Shown here in pieces: positions 16,704-25,138 of a stretch of 64,000 bases of DNA. Made by a program: the position numbers and the translations under genes. The stretch lies in NCBI RefSeq assembly GCF_022549775.1, contig NZ_JAKZGP010000014.1, positions 1-64,000 of the forward strand. Reading direction: 5' to 3'. The stretch's first letter is position 1, and each line of letters opens with the position of its first letter. This DNA is from Belliella filtrata (lineage in GTDB: Bacteria; Bacteroidota; Bacteroidia; Cytophagales; Cyclobacteriaceae). Under the pieces are notes generated by a model that made no database searches, was not told where the DNA came from, and was given only the letters and a program-made list of their open reading frames with translations.

Positions 16704-18134
16704 ATGGTAGATTACTTTAAGATTTTTATGGAGTATTATGAATGGTTTATATTCTTTTACTCTTCAGCATACCTGTCGTTATATGTTTTGATGGGTTTAT
16801 TGGCATTTCTGGCTATCAAGGATTACAATAACAATAAGTACTTTTTCAAAGATGATATTTTTGTCAAATCAAATCACGTAACAGGTGTTTCAATTGTGGC
16901 TCCTGCATTCAATGAAGCACTGAATATAGTACACAATGTACGCTCTCTTATGAATTTGAATTATCCCAAATTCGAAGTTGTTATCGTAAATGATGGAAGT
17001 ACTGATGATACTTTGCAGAAGCTTATAGATGAATTTGAGTTGGTAAAAGTGGATTTTTTCTATGAGGCCAAGATAGAAACAAGGCTTGTAAGAGGCCATT
17101 ACAAATCCACAAATCCTGTTTACAGTCACCTACTAGTGGTGGACAAAGAAAATGGGAAAAGTAAGGCTGATGCTTCTAATGCAGGCATCAATTCTGCAAA
17201 ATACCCACTTTTTATTTGTACTGATGTGGATTGTATTCTTAGAAATGATACCATTATGAAGTTGGCTAAGCCATTCATGGAGTCCAAGACAAGAGTAATA
17301 GCAACAGGTGGAGCTTTGAGGCCGTCAAATTCCTGTACGGTTAAAGATGGGTTTTTGGTGGATGTTCAGTTTCCTGATAATTGGTGGGCAAGTTTTCAAG
17401 AGCTCGAATATATCAGGGCATTTTTGTTTGGTCGAATGGCTTGGGGGCAGATCAATGCGCTCTTGCTAGTATCTGGTGGCCTGGGTATGTTCGATAGAGA
17501 GATAGTGATTCAGGTGGGTGGGTACTGGCATAAGTCCCTTGGAGAGGATATGGATTTGATCTCTCGGATGAGGAAATACATGCATGATCAAGGTGAAAAA
17601 TTCAAAATTCTCTATATCCCTGAGACCTTATGTTGGACAGAAGTGCCTTCTACCAAGGCAGTACTTCTACGTCAGAGAGTACGATGGGCGAGAGGTTTGA
17701 TACAAACTTTGAATTTGCATAAAGGAATGTTTTTTAACCCTAAATACGGTATTACTGGATTCGTTTCAATGCCTTATTTCTTCTTTTTCGAGTTTATTGT
17801 ACCAATTTTGGAAGTGTTTGGTCTTTTGGTAATCATATTCAGCATATTTATATTAGGAGTGAATGTAGTAGCTGTTTTGAAACTGATTTTAGCAGTATAT
17901 TTATTTTACTTGATCATTACAATCAGTTCTGTACTTCTTGACGAAATGTTCAATAAATACTATAGAACAAGGATGGATTTGTTCAAATTGATTTTGAAGG
18001 GAGTAATTGAACCATTTACATATCACCCTTTTGTCGTTTATGCTGCAATCAAAGGATATTGGCACTATTTTGCAAACAAAGAACAAAAATGGGGCAATAT
18101 GCAGAGGACAGGTTTCCAGACTAAAAAGAAATAG
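16704..18134 (+). CDS. Membrane family-2 glycosyltransferase (polysaccharide synthase-like)
   Basis: The protein has 476 residues. A membrane segment lies at about 17-38. The GT2 catalytic domain follows, with VSIVAPAFNE, VNDGSTDD (95-102), the metal-binding TDVDC (Asp174-Asp176), the acceptor-base Glu281-Asp282 in GEDMDL, and QRVRW (324-328). This D, DxD, ED, Q/RxxRW set is shared by processive synthases such as PgaC and cellulose synthase. Hydrophobic C-terminal segments at about 350-420 should form the secretion channel. It likely polymerises and extrudes a beta-linked polysaccharide. The sugar is not readable. It lies between the HEAT gene and the YaiO barrel gene with gaps of 2-4 bp. Confidence 0.88.
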   Translation: MVDYFKIFMEYYEWFIFFYSSAYLSLYVLMGLLAFLAIKDYNNNKYFFKDDIFVKSNHVTGVSIVAPAFNEALNIVHNVRSLMNLNYPKFEVVIVNDGSTDDTLQKLIDEFELVKVDFFYEAKIETRLVRGHYKSTNPVYSHLLVVDKENGKSKADASNAGINSAKYPLFICTDVDCILRNDTIMKLAKPFMESKTRVIATGGALRPSNSCTVKDGFLVDVQFPDNWWASFQELEYIRAFLFGRMAWGQINALLLVSGGLGMFDREIVIQVGGYWHKSLGEDMDLISRMRKYMHDQGEKFKILYIPETLCWTEVPSTKAVLLRQRVRWARGLIQTLNLHKGMFFNPKYGITGFVSMPYFFFFEFIVPILEVFGLLVIIFSIFILGVNVVAVLKLILAVYLFYLIITISSVLLDEMFNKYYRTRMDLFKLILKGVIEPFTYHPFVVYAAIKGYWHYFANKEQKWGNMQRTGFQTKKK

Positions 18135-18136
18135 TT

Positions 18137-19405
18137 ATGAAGAGATTGATTTTGTGGGTATGCATTTCTATGATGATATGTAGTACCCGTGGATTGCTTG
18201 CACAACAAATAGATACAGATAGCTTACTTGTCGCTGCTTACAAGGAGCTGAATCAGCATAATAACCCAAACAAGGCCAAAGAAATGGCTTGGACTGCACT
18301 TGCTATAGCACCAGACTATTTGGATTACCATGTGCTATTGGGTAGAATATATCAGAAACAAAATGAATTAGATAGTGCTAGCTACTACTATAACTATGTA
18401 CTGGAAAGGAATACAGCTTATTATGAGGTATATGAGTATATCATTCCAGTAGAGATAGCAAAGCAAAATCCAGCGGCGGCTAATAAATGGATCACATCAG
18501 CTAAAAACCAAGGCATAACTGCTGATTATTTGGTCAAATATGAGCATGAGTTGTTGATGCAGTCAGGTGACATCAGGGCTGAATATGAGTATTTGAAAAA
18601 TTTGCTCATTGCCAATCCAGACCAATCTGCATACAGGCAAAGGTTCAACTTTCTTGATGCAAGATTCAATTCTGATCGGGTGGGAGTCAACTATAGCTTC
18701 ACAGGTTTCGATAGAGATGGAGTCGGACCATGGCATCTTGTTGGGCTACAGTATATCAGAGAGAGAGAGTGGGGGAGCTTGATTGGCAGGGTCAACTATG
18801 CCGATAGACTCAGCGGTGGCCAGTCAATTTCCAATGGAGTTCAGTATGAATTGGAATCTTATTTTTTCACTGGAAAAATGTCGTATTCTTATGTTGGTGC
18901 TGCCTACAGCAACGACATTGTTTTCCCAAAGCTTAGACTTGGATATTCGTACTTCAAAAACTTCAAAAATGGCTGGGAAGGAGAGTTAGGCTTAAGGTAT
19001 ACTCAAGTGACACCTCCAGGGGAAAACCGAACGTTCAGGTCCGGAATTATTGGTGTTGGTAAGTACCTTGGGTCTTACTGGTTGAACCTAAGGACATTTG
19101 TCCAAAATGAGGAAGAAAGCTTCTATCCAGCATTCACATTGACCACAAGATATTATTTTGGTGGTAGATTTGATTATCTTACCTTTATCGCAGGATACGG
19201 GACATCTCCTGATGAAAGAACCACTTTAGGACAATTTGAAAACAGGGTGGCATTGGATTCTTATAGGGCTGGATTAGGTTATTATCAAACGATAAGACAG
19301 AATGTCCTTATAGGAATACAGGTTATGTATAACCATCAGGAATTTTTCCCAGGCAGAACTCAACAAGAATTTGAGGGTACGCTAAATTTGCAGTATAGAT
19401 TTTGA
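18137..19405 (+). CDS. TPR plus YaiO-family outer-membrane beta-barrel protein
   Basis: The protein has 422 residues. A signal peptide ends about residue 22 (GLLAQQ). TPR-like helices at about 30-165 (IAPDYLDYHVLLGRIYQKQNELDSASYYY) are followed by a barrel of repeated amphipathic strands ending in LNLQYRF, with C-terminal Phe as in outer-membrane barrels. RVGVNYSFTGFDR and the strand spacing match YaiO. In sequence order it mimics PgaA (TPR plus export barrel), so it may export the polymer made by the GT2 neighbour (inference). It starts 2 bp after the glycosyltransferase stop. Confidence 0.82.
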   Translation: MKRLILWVCISMMICSTRGLLAQQIDTDSLLVAAYKELNQHNNPNKAKEMAWTALAIAPDYLDYHVLLGRIYQKQNELDSASYYYNYVLERNTAYYEVYEYIIPVEIAKQNPAAANKWITSAKNQGITADYLVKYEHELLMQSGDIRAEYEYLKNLLIANPDQSAYRQRFNFLDARFNSDRVGVNYSFTGFDRDGVGPWHLVGLQYIREREWGSLIGRVNYADRLSGGQSISNGVQYELESYFFTGKMSYSYVGAAYSNDIVFPKLRLGYSYFKNFKNGWEGELGLRYTQVTPPGENRTFRSGIIGVGKYLGSYWLNLRTFVQNEEESFYPAFTLTTRYYFGGRFDYLTFIAGYGTSPDERTTLGQFENRVALDSYRAGLGYYQTIRQNVLIGIQVMYNHQEFFPGRTQQEFEGTLNLQYRF

Positions 19406-19417
19406 TAAATAGACAGC

Positions 19418-19798
19418 ATGGAAGAACAAAAGACTTATACCATAGTGCTTATAGAAGATGATGAACTGATTTTGAAAATGACGGAATTCAAGCTTAAGCA
19501 AGCTGGTTTTAAGATTTATATTGCTAAAGATGGAGATAGTGGAATCAAAGCAATACGTCAATATGTGCCTGATTTGGTGATTACGGATATCATGCTTCCC
19601 TATAAATCTGGTCTTGAGATTACTCACCTTTCCAAGAAGGAGTTTCCAAACATTCCTATTTTGATTTTATCATCACTTGGAGACGAAGAAAACGCTGTCG
19701 ATAAAGCTTTTAGTTTAGGGGCAGATGACTTTATTTCGAAACCTTTTAATCCCAATGAACTTGTATTAAGAGTAAAAAGATTTTTGATTGTTCGTTAA
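19418..19798 (+). CDS. Second stand-alone receiver domain
   Basis: The protein has 126 residues. It has acidic pocket Glu13-Asp14-Asp15, phospho-acceptor Asp57 (VITDIMLP), Ser85 or Ser86 and Lys108 (ISKPF). It is a paralogue of the receiver at 14982, and both end soon after the last helix without an output domain. The gene is 12 bp after the YaiO barrel gene and 9 bp before the methyltransferase, so it is part of the operon. No histidine kinase is encoded in the window, so the phosphodonor is encoded elsewhere. Confidence 0.92.
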   Translation: MEEQKTYTIVLIEDDELILKMTEFKLKQAGFKIYIAKDGDSGIKAIRQYVPDLVITDIMLPYKSGLEITHLSKKEFPNIPILILSSLGDEENAVDKAFSLGADDFISKPFNPNELVLRVKRFLIVR

Positions 19799-19807
19799 AT
19801 ACTATGT

Positions 19808-20350
19808 ATGTCTAAATTTAAATTATTTAAAGAATTATTCACCAATATTTCTACTACTGGTGCTGTGACTTTTAGTTCCAAAGCTTTGGTAGATAAAATG
19901 TTATCATATGCAGATTTTGAATCAGCTAATGTTATCGTAGAATTAGGTGGGGGTGATGGGAGTATCACGCAGGGAATTGTAGACAGAATGAAGCCCGATG
20001 CAAGCTTACTTGTATTTGAGATTTCAGAGAAATTTTGTGATAACCTTAGGCTTCAATTTTCACAAGCAAATGTAAAAATCATAAATGATTCCGCGGAAAA
20101 TATAGATAAGTATTTAGATGGCAAACATGCTGATCTTATCTTATCCTCTTTGCCATTATCATTGATTCCAAAGCCAGTAAGAAGCAACATCTATCAAAAA
20201 AGTAAAGCTTCTATTTCGACACAAGGTAAGTTGATTCAGATATGCTATTCCTATTTTCTTAAGCATCAATTTGAATCATATTTCACCAAGGTAAATGCCA
20301 CCTTTACCTTAAAGAATTTTCCGCCAGTTTTTATATTGATTTGTCAATAA
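19808..20350 (+). CDS. Class I SAM-dependent methyltransferase, phospholipid N-methyltransferase-like
   Basis: The protein has 180 residues. The SAM-binding motif I is VELGGGDGSITQGI (about 39-52), with acidic motif II at LVFEIS and post-motif ADLILSSLPLSLIP. The last is the phospholipid methyltransferase and KsgA-like style of (N/S)LP. The N-terminal ITGAVTFSSKALVDKM resembles PmtA-like enzymes. It could methylate a lipid, and the substrate is not certain. An alternative ATG at 19804 is out of frame. It closes the polysaccharide-type cluster, and its relation to the polymer is unknown. Confidence 0.7.
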   Translation: MSKFKLFKELFTNISTTGAVTFSSKALVDKMLSYADFESANVIVELGGGDGSITQGIVDRMKPDASLLVFEISEKFCDNLRLQFSQANVKIINDSAENIDKYLDGKHADLILSSLPLSLIPKPVRSNIYQKSKASISTQGKLIQICYSYFLKHQFESYFTKVNATFTLKNFPPVFILICQ

Positions 20351-20354
20351 TTAT

Positions 20355-20606
20355 TTGAAATATCCTGTAGATATACCGATTTTGGAGTTGGCCATTCTGG
20401 AGATGATTCGAATGAACCCTAAGCGATCATTTGAACCAACTCAAGTGGCTCAATGGCTGTATCCAGATGCATGGGAATATTTCGTGGATGATGTTGCAAG
20501 TGAAGCGAGACTAATGAGTGAAGCAGGCAAAGTTTTGCTTTCTCCATGTGATGATGATTTGAATCCATTGAATAGCACTTTGTTCAAAATATCAGGCAAA
20601 AGTTAA
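20355..20606 (+). CDS. Small DUF3253-like winged-helix protein
   Basis: The protein has 83 residues from a TTG start at 20355, 4 bp after the previous stop. No ATG is available in a suitable place. ILEMIRMNPKRSFEPTQVAQWLYPDAWE and the later ARLMSEAGKVLLSP match DUF3253, a family with a helix-turn-helix-like shape of unknown function. It is translationally close to the methyltransferase and probably in the same transcript. Confidence 0.65.
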   Translation: MKYPVDIPILELAILEMIRMNPKRSFEPTQVAQWLYPDAWEYFVDDVASEARLMSEAGKVLLSPCDDDLNPLNSTLFKISGKS

Positions 20607-20651
20607 ACTTTGATGATTAGAATTTGGTTATGATGTCAAAAATATGAGCTC

Positions 20652-21311
20652 ATGATCAGGATAGTAATTTGTATGATTTTCAGCTTTGCAGTAGCATGCA
20701 AACCTTCTACAGGACAGCAATCAAAGAATAATAAAGCCATGGAAAAAATCCCTCAAACCAGTATAAGTGTACCTGAAGGTAAAGAAATAGCAACTTTTGG
20801 ATCTGGTTGTTTTTGGTGTATTGAAGCTATATATCAAGATATCGAAGGTGTCACTAACGTACAGTCAGGATATAGTGGAGGACATATAGAAAAGCCTTCC
20901 TATAGACAAGTTACCTCTGGCACCACTGGCCATGCTGAGGTGATACAGTTCACTTTTGATCCAAAAGTGATAAGCTTTGAAGAACTTTTGGAGATATTTT
21001 GGTCTACGCATGATCCTACTACTTTGAATAGGCAAGGTGCTGATGTAGGTCCTCAATACAGGTCAGCTATTTTTTATCATAATGACGAACAAAAAGAGAA
21101 GGCAGAATTCTTTAAGAAGAAATTGAATGAATCAGGATCATTCCCCAAGCCAATCGTGACTGAAATCACCACTTTCTCCAATTTCTATGTAGCGGAGGAT
21201 TATCATCAGAACTACTTCAAGGATAATGGAACACAACCTTATTGTCAACTTGTTATCAAGCCAAAAGTTGATAAGTTTAAAAAAGTGTTTGCTGAAAAAC
21301 TGAAGAACTGA
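20652..21311 (+). CDS. msrA: Peptide-methionine (S)-S-oxide reductase MsrA, lipoprotein
   Basis: The protein has 219 residues. A short lipoprotein signal (FAVAC, Cys16) is followed by the catalytic domain, with GCFWC (active Cys53), GYSGG, GHAEVI and the HDPT and YRSAIF runs typical of MsrA. It reduces methionine-S-sulfoxide in proteins using thioredoxin-type reductants. The lipobox predicts periplasmic or outer-membrane attachment, which would protect envelope proteins. The terminal Cys in TQPYCQL is a plausible recycling residue. Confidence 0.95.
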   Translation: MIRIVICMIFSFAVACKPSTGQQSKNNKAMEKIPQTSISVPEGKEIATFGSGCFWCIEAIYQDIEGVTNVQSGYSGGHIEKPSYRQVTSGTTGHAEVIQFTFDPKVISFEELLEIFWSTHDPTTLNRQGADVGPQYRSAIFYHNDEQKEKAEFFKKKLNESGSFPKPIVTEITTFSNFYVAEDYHQNYFKDNGTQPYCQLVIKPKVDKFKKVFAEKLKN

Positions 21312-21390
21312 CAATGATAAAATATTTGTAAGGGTACATAGTGTTTTGTTTGTTGATTATGCAAAACAAGGGTAAGCTAAGAAGTCGTTT

Positions 21391-21414
21391 CGGTTTGTGA
21401 GGACACAAATCAAG
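21391..21414. repeat. Solo copy of the CGGTTTGTG hairpin
   Basis: Arms CGGTTTGTG and CACAAATC lie around AGGA. Apart from one change (C to T in the 3' arm), this repeats the hairpin of the 187-bp units at 7605-7980. It lies in the 248-bp gap between msrA and the DUF4920 gene, so this is a dispersed palindromic element and not a CRISPR-specific sequence. Confidence 0.75.
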
Positions 21415-21559
21415 GTTGAAAAGTGTTTGCTGGAAAACAGACATTGATATTTCAAACTTCCATTTGATTTAACTCATCTCCTTTAGTTTACCTATTTTTA
21501 TTTCGAATCAGTGTACGTTTCGATTTTCTGATTAAATTTGGACTCTAAATATTCGAATT

Positions 21560-22075
21560 ATGAAAAAGTTATCCGTTCTAATTTTGGCGATTTTGCCCTT
21601 GCTTTTTGCTTGTGAAAAAGGAAGCAATGAAGAGGTTACCGAAGAAGTTGTAACCGATACTGACACCGAATCAACTGTTTCTGGGAACTATGGAGAATTT
21701 GTCTCTGACAATGGAGTGGTATCCATGGATCAGATGTATAAGGAATTGCTTGCAGATGGAGCGTTTGAAGGTAAAGTAGTAGGTCAGATAAAAGAAGTAT
21801 GTACCAAGAAGGGGTGCTGGATGACACTTGATCTACCAAATGGAGAGACGATGAGGGTAACTTTTAAAGACTATGGCTTTTTTGTTCCCTTAAATGCCCA
21901 TGGGTATCCAGTGATCATCGAAGGGATAGCAACAAGATCTGTGACAGATGTGGCTACGCTGAAACACTATGCCGAGGATGCAGGCAAAACAAAAGAAGAA
22001 ATTGATGAGATCACTACACCTAAAGAAGAATATGCGTTCGAAGCTGTAGGAGTGGTGATCAAGGATAACGTTTGA
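21560..22075 (+). CDS. DUF4920 lipoprotein
   Basis: The protein has 171 residues. A lipoprotein signal ends LLFAC (Cys18) and an acidic linker follows (about 22-44). The DUF4920 domain (50-165) includes KEVCTKKGCWMTLDLPNGETMRVTFKDYGFFVP, typical of the family. Two cysteines in CTKKGC may bind metal or form a disulfide. The family is periplasmic and of unknown function. Thirteen bp downstream is a small haem-motif lipoprotein, likely co-transcribed. Confidence 0.85.
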   Translation: MKKLSVLILAILPLLFACEKGSNEEVTEEVVTDTDTESTVSGNYGEFVSDNGVVSMDQMYKELLADGAFEGKVVGQIKEVCTKKGCWMTLDLPNGETMRVTFKDYGFFVPLNAHGYPVIIEGIATRSVTDVATLKHYAEDAGKTKEEIDEITTPKEEYAFEAVGVVIKDNV

Positions 22076-22088
22076 TGCAAAGTTAGGC

Positions 22089-22517
22089 ATGAATCTGAGG
22101 CTTTCTTCATTCGCTGTATTTATCATTTGCTTAGTTTCATCTTGTTCGACAAAGGAAAAGGATGAAGTACAAACGGTTCGTTATCCTAATCAAGATGCAC
22201 CACTTGCATTGTTGATGAGGGAAATGTTCGAAGACATGGAGGAAATCAAAGCTTCAATCGCTGATGGAGTAGCTATAAAATCTTATGTAGAGAAGCATAA
22301 ACAATTGCTGACTGCCACGCCTACAGATGCAGCTGTGAAAACTGAGCAGTTCAATGGTATGGGGATGGCGTACCTAGCCAATTTGAAGCAGCTAGAAGAA
22401 GGTAATGAATCTGATCAATTAGAAAATTACAAAGCATTAGTAAGTACTTGTCTGGCATGTCATAGTAACTACTGTCCGGGCCCAATTAAAAGAATAAACT
22501 TGCTCAAACTAGATTAA
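22089..22517 (+). CDS. Small lipoprotein with a CxxCH haem-binding motif
   Basis: The protein has 142 residues. A lipobox VSSC (Cys19) is followed by a helical region (about 37-110). A single CLACH motif (Cys121, Cys124, His125) comes next, then SNYCPGP. This is the layout of cytochrome c-prime-like four-helix proteins, with the haem site near the C-terminus. It could carry electrons or bind a ligand in the periplasm. The covalent haem is inference from the motif. It follows DUF4920 with a 13-bp gap. Confidence 0.62.
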   Translation: MNLRLSSFAVFIICLVSSCSTKEKDEVQTVRYPNQDAPLALLMREMFEDMEEIKASIADGVAIKSYVEKHKQLLTATPTDAAVKTEQFNGMGMAYLANLKQLEEGNESDQLENYKALVSTCLACHSNYCPGPIKRINLLKLD

Positions 22518-22518
22518 A

Positions 22519-22755
22519 ATGCCAATAGCTTTAGATAATTTAAGGGTAGGGAGAATATATACTTTTCAGAATATGGGAGAAGTAAGAAAGCTTGAGATAT
22601 TGGCAAGACTTTCTGGTTCCAATTTCAAAGTAAAGGACATCGACACTACCGAGACCTATACCATAGAGGAATTGCTTCGCTGGGGCAAAGGTAAAGATTA
22701 TGAACTTGATGAATGCTTAGAAACTGGAAAGGGAATTGTTCCAAAACAATTTTAA
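22519..22755 (+). CDS. Conserved hypothetical protein of 78 residues
   Basis: The protein starts MPIALDNLRVGRIYTFQN. It reads as a compact beta-rich protein, with no signal peptide, membrane segment or catalytic motif. The gene follows the haem-motif lipoprotein by 1 bp and its end overlaps the convergent GNAT gene by 4 bp. The family was not recognised. Confidence 0.65.
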   Translation: MPIALDNLRVGRIYTFQNMGEVRKLEILARLSGSNFKVKDIDTTETYTIEELLRWGKGKDYELDECLETGKGIVPKQF

Positions 22756-23192
22756 CCAAATTTCATTCTTAAAATGGGATATGGCTTTCCCTGATCATCT
22801 TTTTCACTTCGATCATAAGTCTTGAATCCAAGTTTTTCATAGAATTTCAGCGCTTTGTGATTTTGCTCATTCACATCCACTTTATTTGCATTAAGTTCAG
22901 AGATAGCAAATTGAACAAGTTGTTTGCCATGGCCTTTTCCGATATGTTCAGGTGATAGGAATAGCATTTCTATTTTTTGTTCAGCTATTCCCATAAAGCC
23001 AACTAGTTCTAGGTTTCGTTTTAAGCAAAACATCTCCAGTTGATTAAAATCAATGGTTTTAACTAGGGCTTTTATTTCTTCGAAATCCTCATGGCGGAGA
23101 AAATCATGGGTCGCAAGTACGGACTTTTCCCAGACTTTTATAATTTGCTCTTGATCAGTACTTTCAAAAGGCTTGATACTGTAAGGTTTCAT
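22752..23192 (-). CDS. GNAT-family N-acetyltransferase
   Basis: The protein has 146 residues. The acetyl-CoA-binding signature is the run SPEHIGKGHGKQLVQFAI (about 80-97), the Q/RxxGxG/A motif A. The end NHKALKFYEKLGFKTYDRSE is the usual motif B. The fold and length fit the family. The acceptor is unknown. It is transcribed leftwards and converges on the 78-residue gene, with its 3' end overlapping by 4 bp. Confidence 0.9.
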   Translation of the reverse strand: MKPYSIKPFESTDQEQIIKVWEKSVLATHDFLRHEDFEEIKALVKTIDFNQLEMFCLKRNLELVGFMGIAEQKIEMLFLSPEHIGKGHGKQLVQFAISELNANKVDVNEQNHKALKFYEKLGFKTYDRSEKDDQGKPYPILRMKFG

Positions 23193-23217
23193 TTTTTTAC
23201 AGAGAAGGTATTTTATA

Positions 23218-24135
23218 TCAATGGAATGTTTTGAAGCCAGGCTCGTAAATGATTCTCACAAATGAACTCATGCTTTTTTCAGTACCACTCACTGGGATAC
23301 CTGTTACGATACCGACCATTAGGTTTTCTGCCAGACCAACCCTCATCTGTGGCCGTAACACACCAATGAACTCATTGTGGTGGAACTCTTTGTTGAATTC
23401 TACACCAATGAAGTTACGTGTTCCTGGGATCATGTAGTGGAAGTTTGAATGAACTTCATAGGAGATTTCTCTACGCTCGTTGAAGATTTTCTCTACCCTA
23501 GGGCCTGTGTACACTAAAGTATGATAATTTCTTCCCCATCTTTTTGCAGCTACAAAAAATGGGTTGTAAATGTTCCCCTTGAAAACTTCGCCTCGACCAA
23601 TTCTGTTAAGATCTACAAATTCAAATTCATGTATGTAGCCAAGGGCAAGTGTAGTTTTTGCTTTTTCAGATACTAAGAAGGACCATTGAGTGGCTAATTT
23701 TAAGGATTCTACGCGATTTTCTGGCCGATCGATTCTAGAAGATATGTCTCCTCTAGCTGAATACAGTGTAACAGGTACCTCAATCTCAAAACCTAATCTA
23801 TCAATGGGTGCCCATTCATACTCTACCAAAGCTTCATATTCATCAAAGCCTCTTTTGTCTGTCATGCCCATTCCCAAGTTCCATTCTTTTTCTCCTTTTC
23901 TAGCCCCCAAATCTCTGATCAAGTCTATGTACAATGGTTCTGCATGAAGTACCTTTGCTTTTTGTTTGGGGGTTTGGATTTCTATCTCGGCGATAAAGAT
24001 ACTATCTAATTGTATTCTCTCTTGCCTGGCGCTATCTTGCTCTACTTCTTGTGCAAATAGTGGAGCAGTAAATAGGGTGCATATAGATATAGTGCTACAA
24101 GCTATCCAAAGCTTATAGGGTATTGAATATTTCAT
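23218..24135 (-). CDS. HAEPLYID-family outer-membrane protein
   Basis: The protein has 305 residues with a signal peptide ending at LFAQ (about 29). The family motif HAEPLYIDLIRDLGARKGEKEWN lies at about 64-86. Repeated amphipathic beta strands follow, ending KTFH after FVRIIYEPG. The motif names the family, which is found in Bacteroidota. The barrel shape is predicted from strand spacing. The cargo is unknown. It lies 25 bp upstream of the GNAT gene on the same strand. Confidence 0.75.
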   Translation of the reverse strand: MKYSIPYKLWIACSTISICTLFTAPLFAQEVEQDSARQERIQLDSIFIAEIEIQTPKQKAKVLHAEPLYIDLIRDLGARKGEKEWNLGMGMTDKRGFDEYEALVEYEWAPIDRLGFEIEVPVTLYSARGDISSRIDRPENRVESLKLATQWSFLVSEKAKTTLALGYIHEFEFVDLNRIGRGEVFKGNIYNPFFVAAKRWGRNYHTLVYTGPRVEKIFNERREISYEVHSNFHYMIPGTRNFIGVEFNKEFHHNEFIGVLRPQMRVGLAENLMVGIVTGIPVSGTEKSMSSFVRIIYEPGFKTFH

Positions 24136-24237
24136 GTTGTTTTTTAAACTTAAATTTTGGTTACTTGCATTAATTTTCTCTTGAAATGGAGAATCGAGGT
24201 TCCTATTTGATCCAAGAGTAATGTGTAGTTCTTTAAT

Positions 24238-24615
24238 TTAAGCTTCAGGAGGTGGGCCAGTGACATCGTTGGCACTTGAAAAATGAATGGCTTCAGCTAT
24301 GCTTGGCCATGACTTGCTCACCAAGTTGAACTCATTTTTTTCTTTTAGGGCAAACTGATTACAGAAAAGTTTAAAGTCCTTAAACTTCCTTTCATTTTGA
24401 GAGCTCTCCGTGTCTGGAATGATTTCGTTATCCATGTCAAAAATAAACTCTACAATGATCTCGGCTAGTGTGTCAATAGGATCATGTACTTTGATACCGT
24501 CAGGTACTACCGTGTCGGAGTTGTAAAAATTTGCTGACAGATTAATGAAATTAATCACTAAGAGGATATTGATCCACTTAATTAACTGATTCCTTGTTTT
24601 TGATTTGGTCAACAT
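24238..24615 (-). CDS. Hypothetical protein of 125 residues with one membrane segment
   Basis: A frame extends to 24738, but the region before Met42 overlaps the promoter of the divergent DUF983 gene and is unlike protein. The ATG at 24615 is therefore chosen. The protein starts MLTKSKTRNQLIKW, has a hydrophobic segment at about 11-28, then an acidic stretch, and ends TGPPPEA. Function and family were not recognised. Codon use is normal for this window. Confidence 0.55.
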   Translation of the reverse strand: MLTKSKTRNQLIKWINILLVINFINLSANFYNSDTVVPDGIKVHDPIDTLAEIIVEFIFDMDNEIIPDTESSQNERKFKDFKLFCNQFALKEKNEFNLVSKSWPSIAEAIHFSSANDVTGPPPEA

Positions 24616-24736
24616 GACTGCAAATATAGTGATTCTATATAAAGATTTTGAAATTATGTATTTTACTAAATCAATAACATTTTGTTTAGTAGCTTTTCGC
24701 ACGATGTATTGTATCTTTGTGAAAAGATAAAAAAGC

Positions 24737-25138
24737 ATGAGTCATAAAAGTTTAGGAGGTGCAATTATCAAAGGAAACTGCCCGAGATGTAGAGAAGGTA
24801 ATATTTTCCCAGTTTCTATGCTTAGCTATAGGAAGTTGTCTGATGTACATAATAGGTGTCCAAAATGTCAAGCTGTACTCACACCCGAACCAGATTTTTT
24901 CTATGGAGCCATGTATATCAGCTATGCATTTTCGGTTGCTTTGGTGGTCAATGTATTGATAATTCTCAATTACTTTTTTGACGACCCAGATGTATGGGTA
25001 TATGTATCTACTGTTATGGTGGCCAACCTTATCTTAATCCCAGTTATGCTAAGGTATTCGAAGGTGCTCTATCTCTATGCTGTAGGAAAGCTTTCTTACG
25101 ATCCAAGCTGGAAAGCTAAGTTGACTGAGTTCAACTAA
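24737..25138 (+). CDS. DUF983 membrane protein with zinc-ribbon-like cysteines
   Basis: The protein has 133 residues. CPRCREG (15-21) and CPKCQAVLTPEPDFFYGAMYIS (about 41-62) are the DUF983 hallmark. Two membrane helices follow (about 60-80 and 87-106). The four Cys probably bind Zn. Function is unknown, and the family is widespread in Bacteroidota and Proteobacteria. It is a single gene divergent from the 125-residue hypothetical and is followed by a 500-bp gene-free stretch. Confidence 0.9.
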   Translation: MSHKSLGGAIIKGNCPRCREGNIFPVSMLSYRKLSDVHNRCPKCQAVLTPEPDFFYGAMYISYAFSVALVVNVLIILNYFFDDPDVWVYVSTVMVANLILIPVMLRYSKVLYLYAVGKLSYDPSWKAKLTEFN

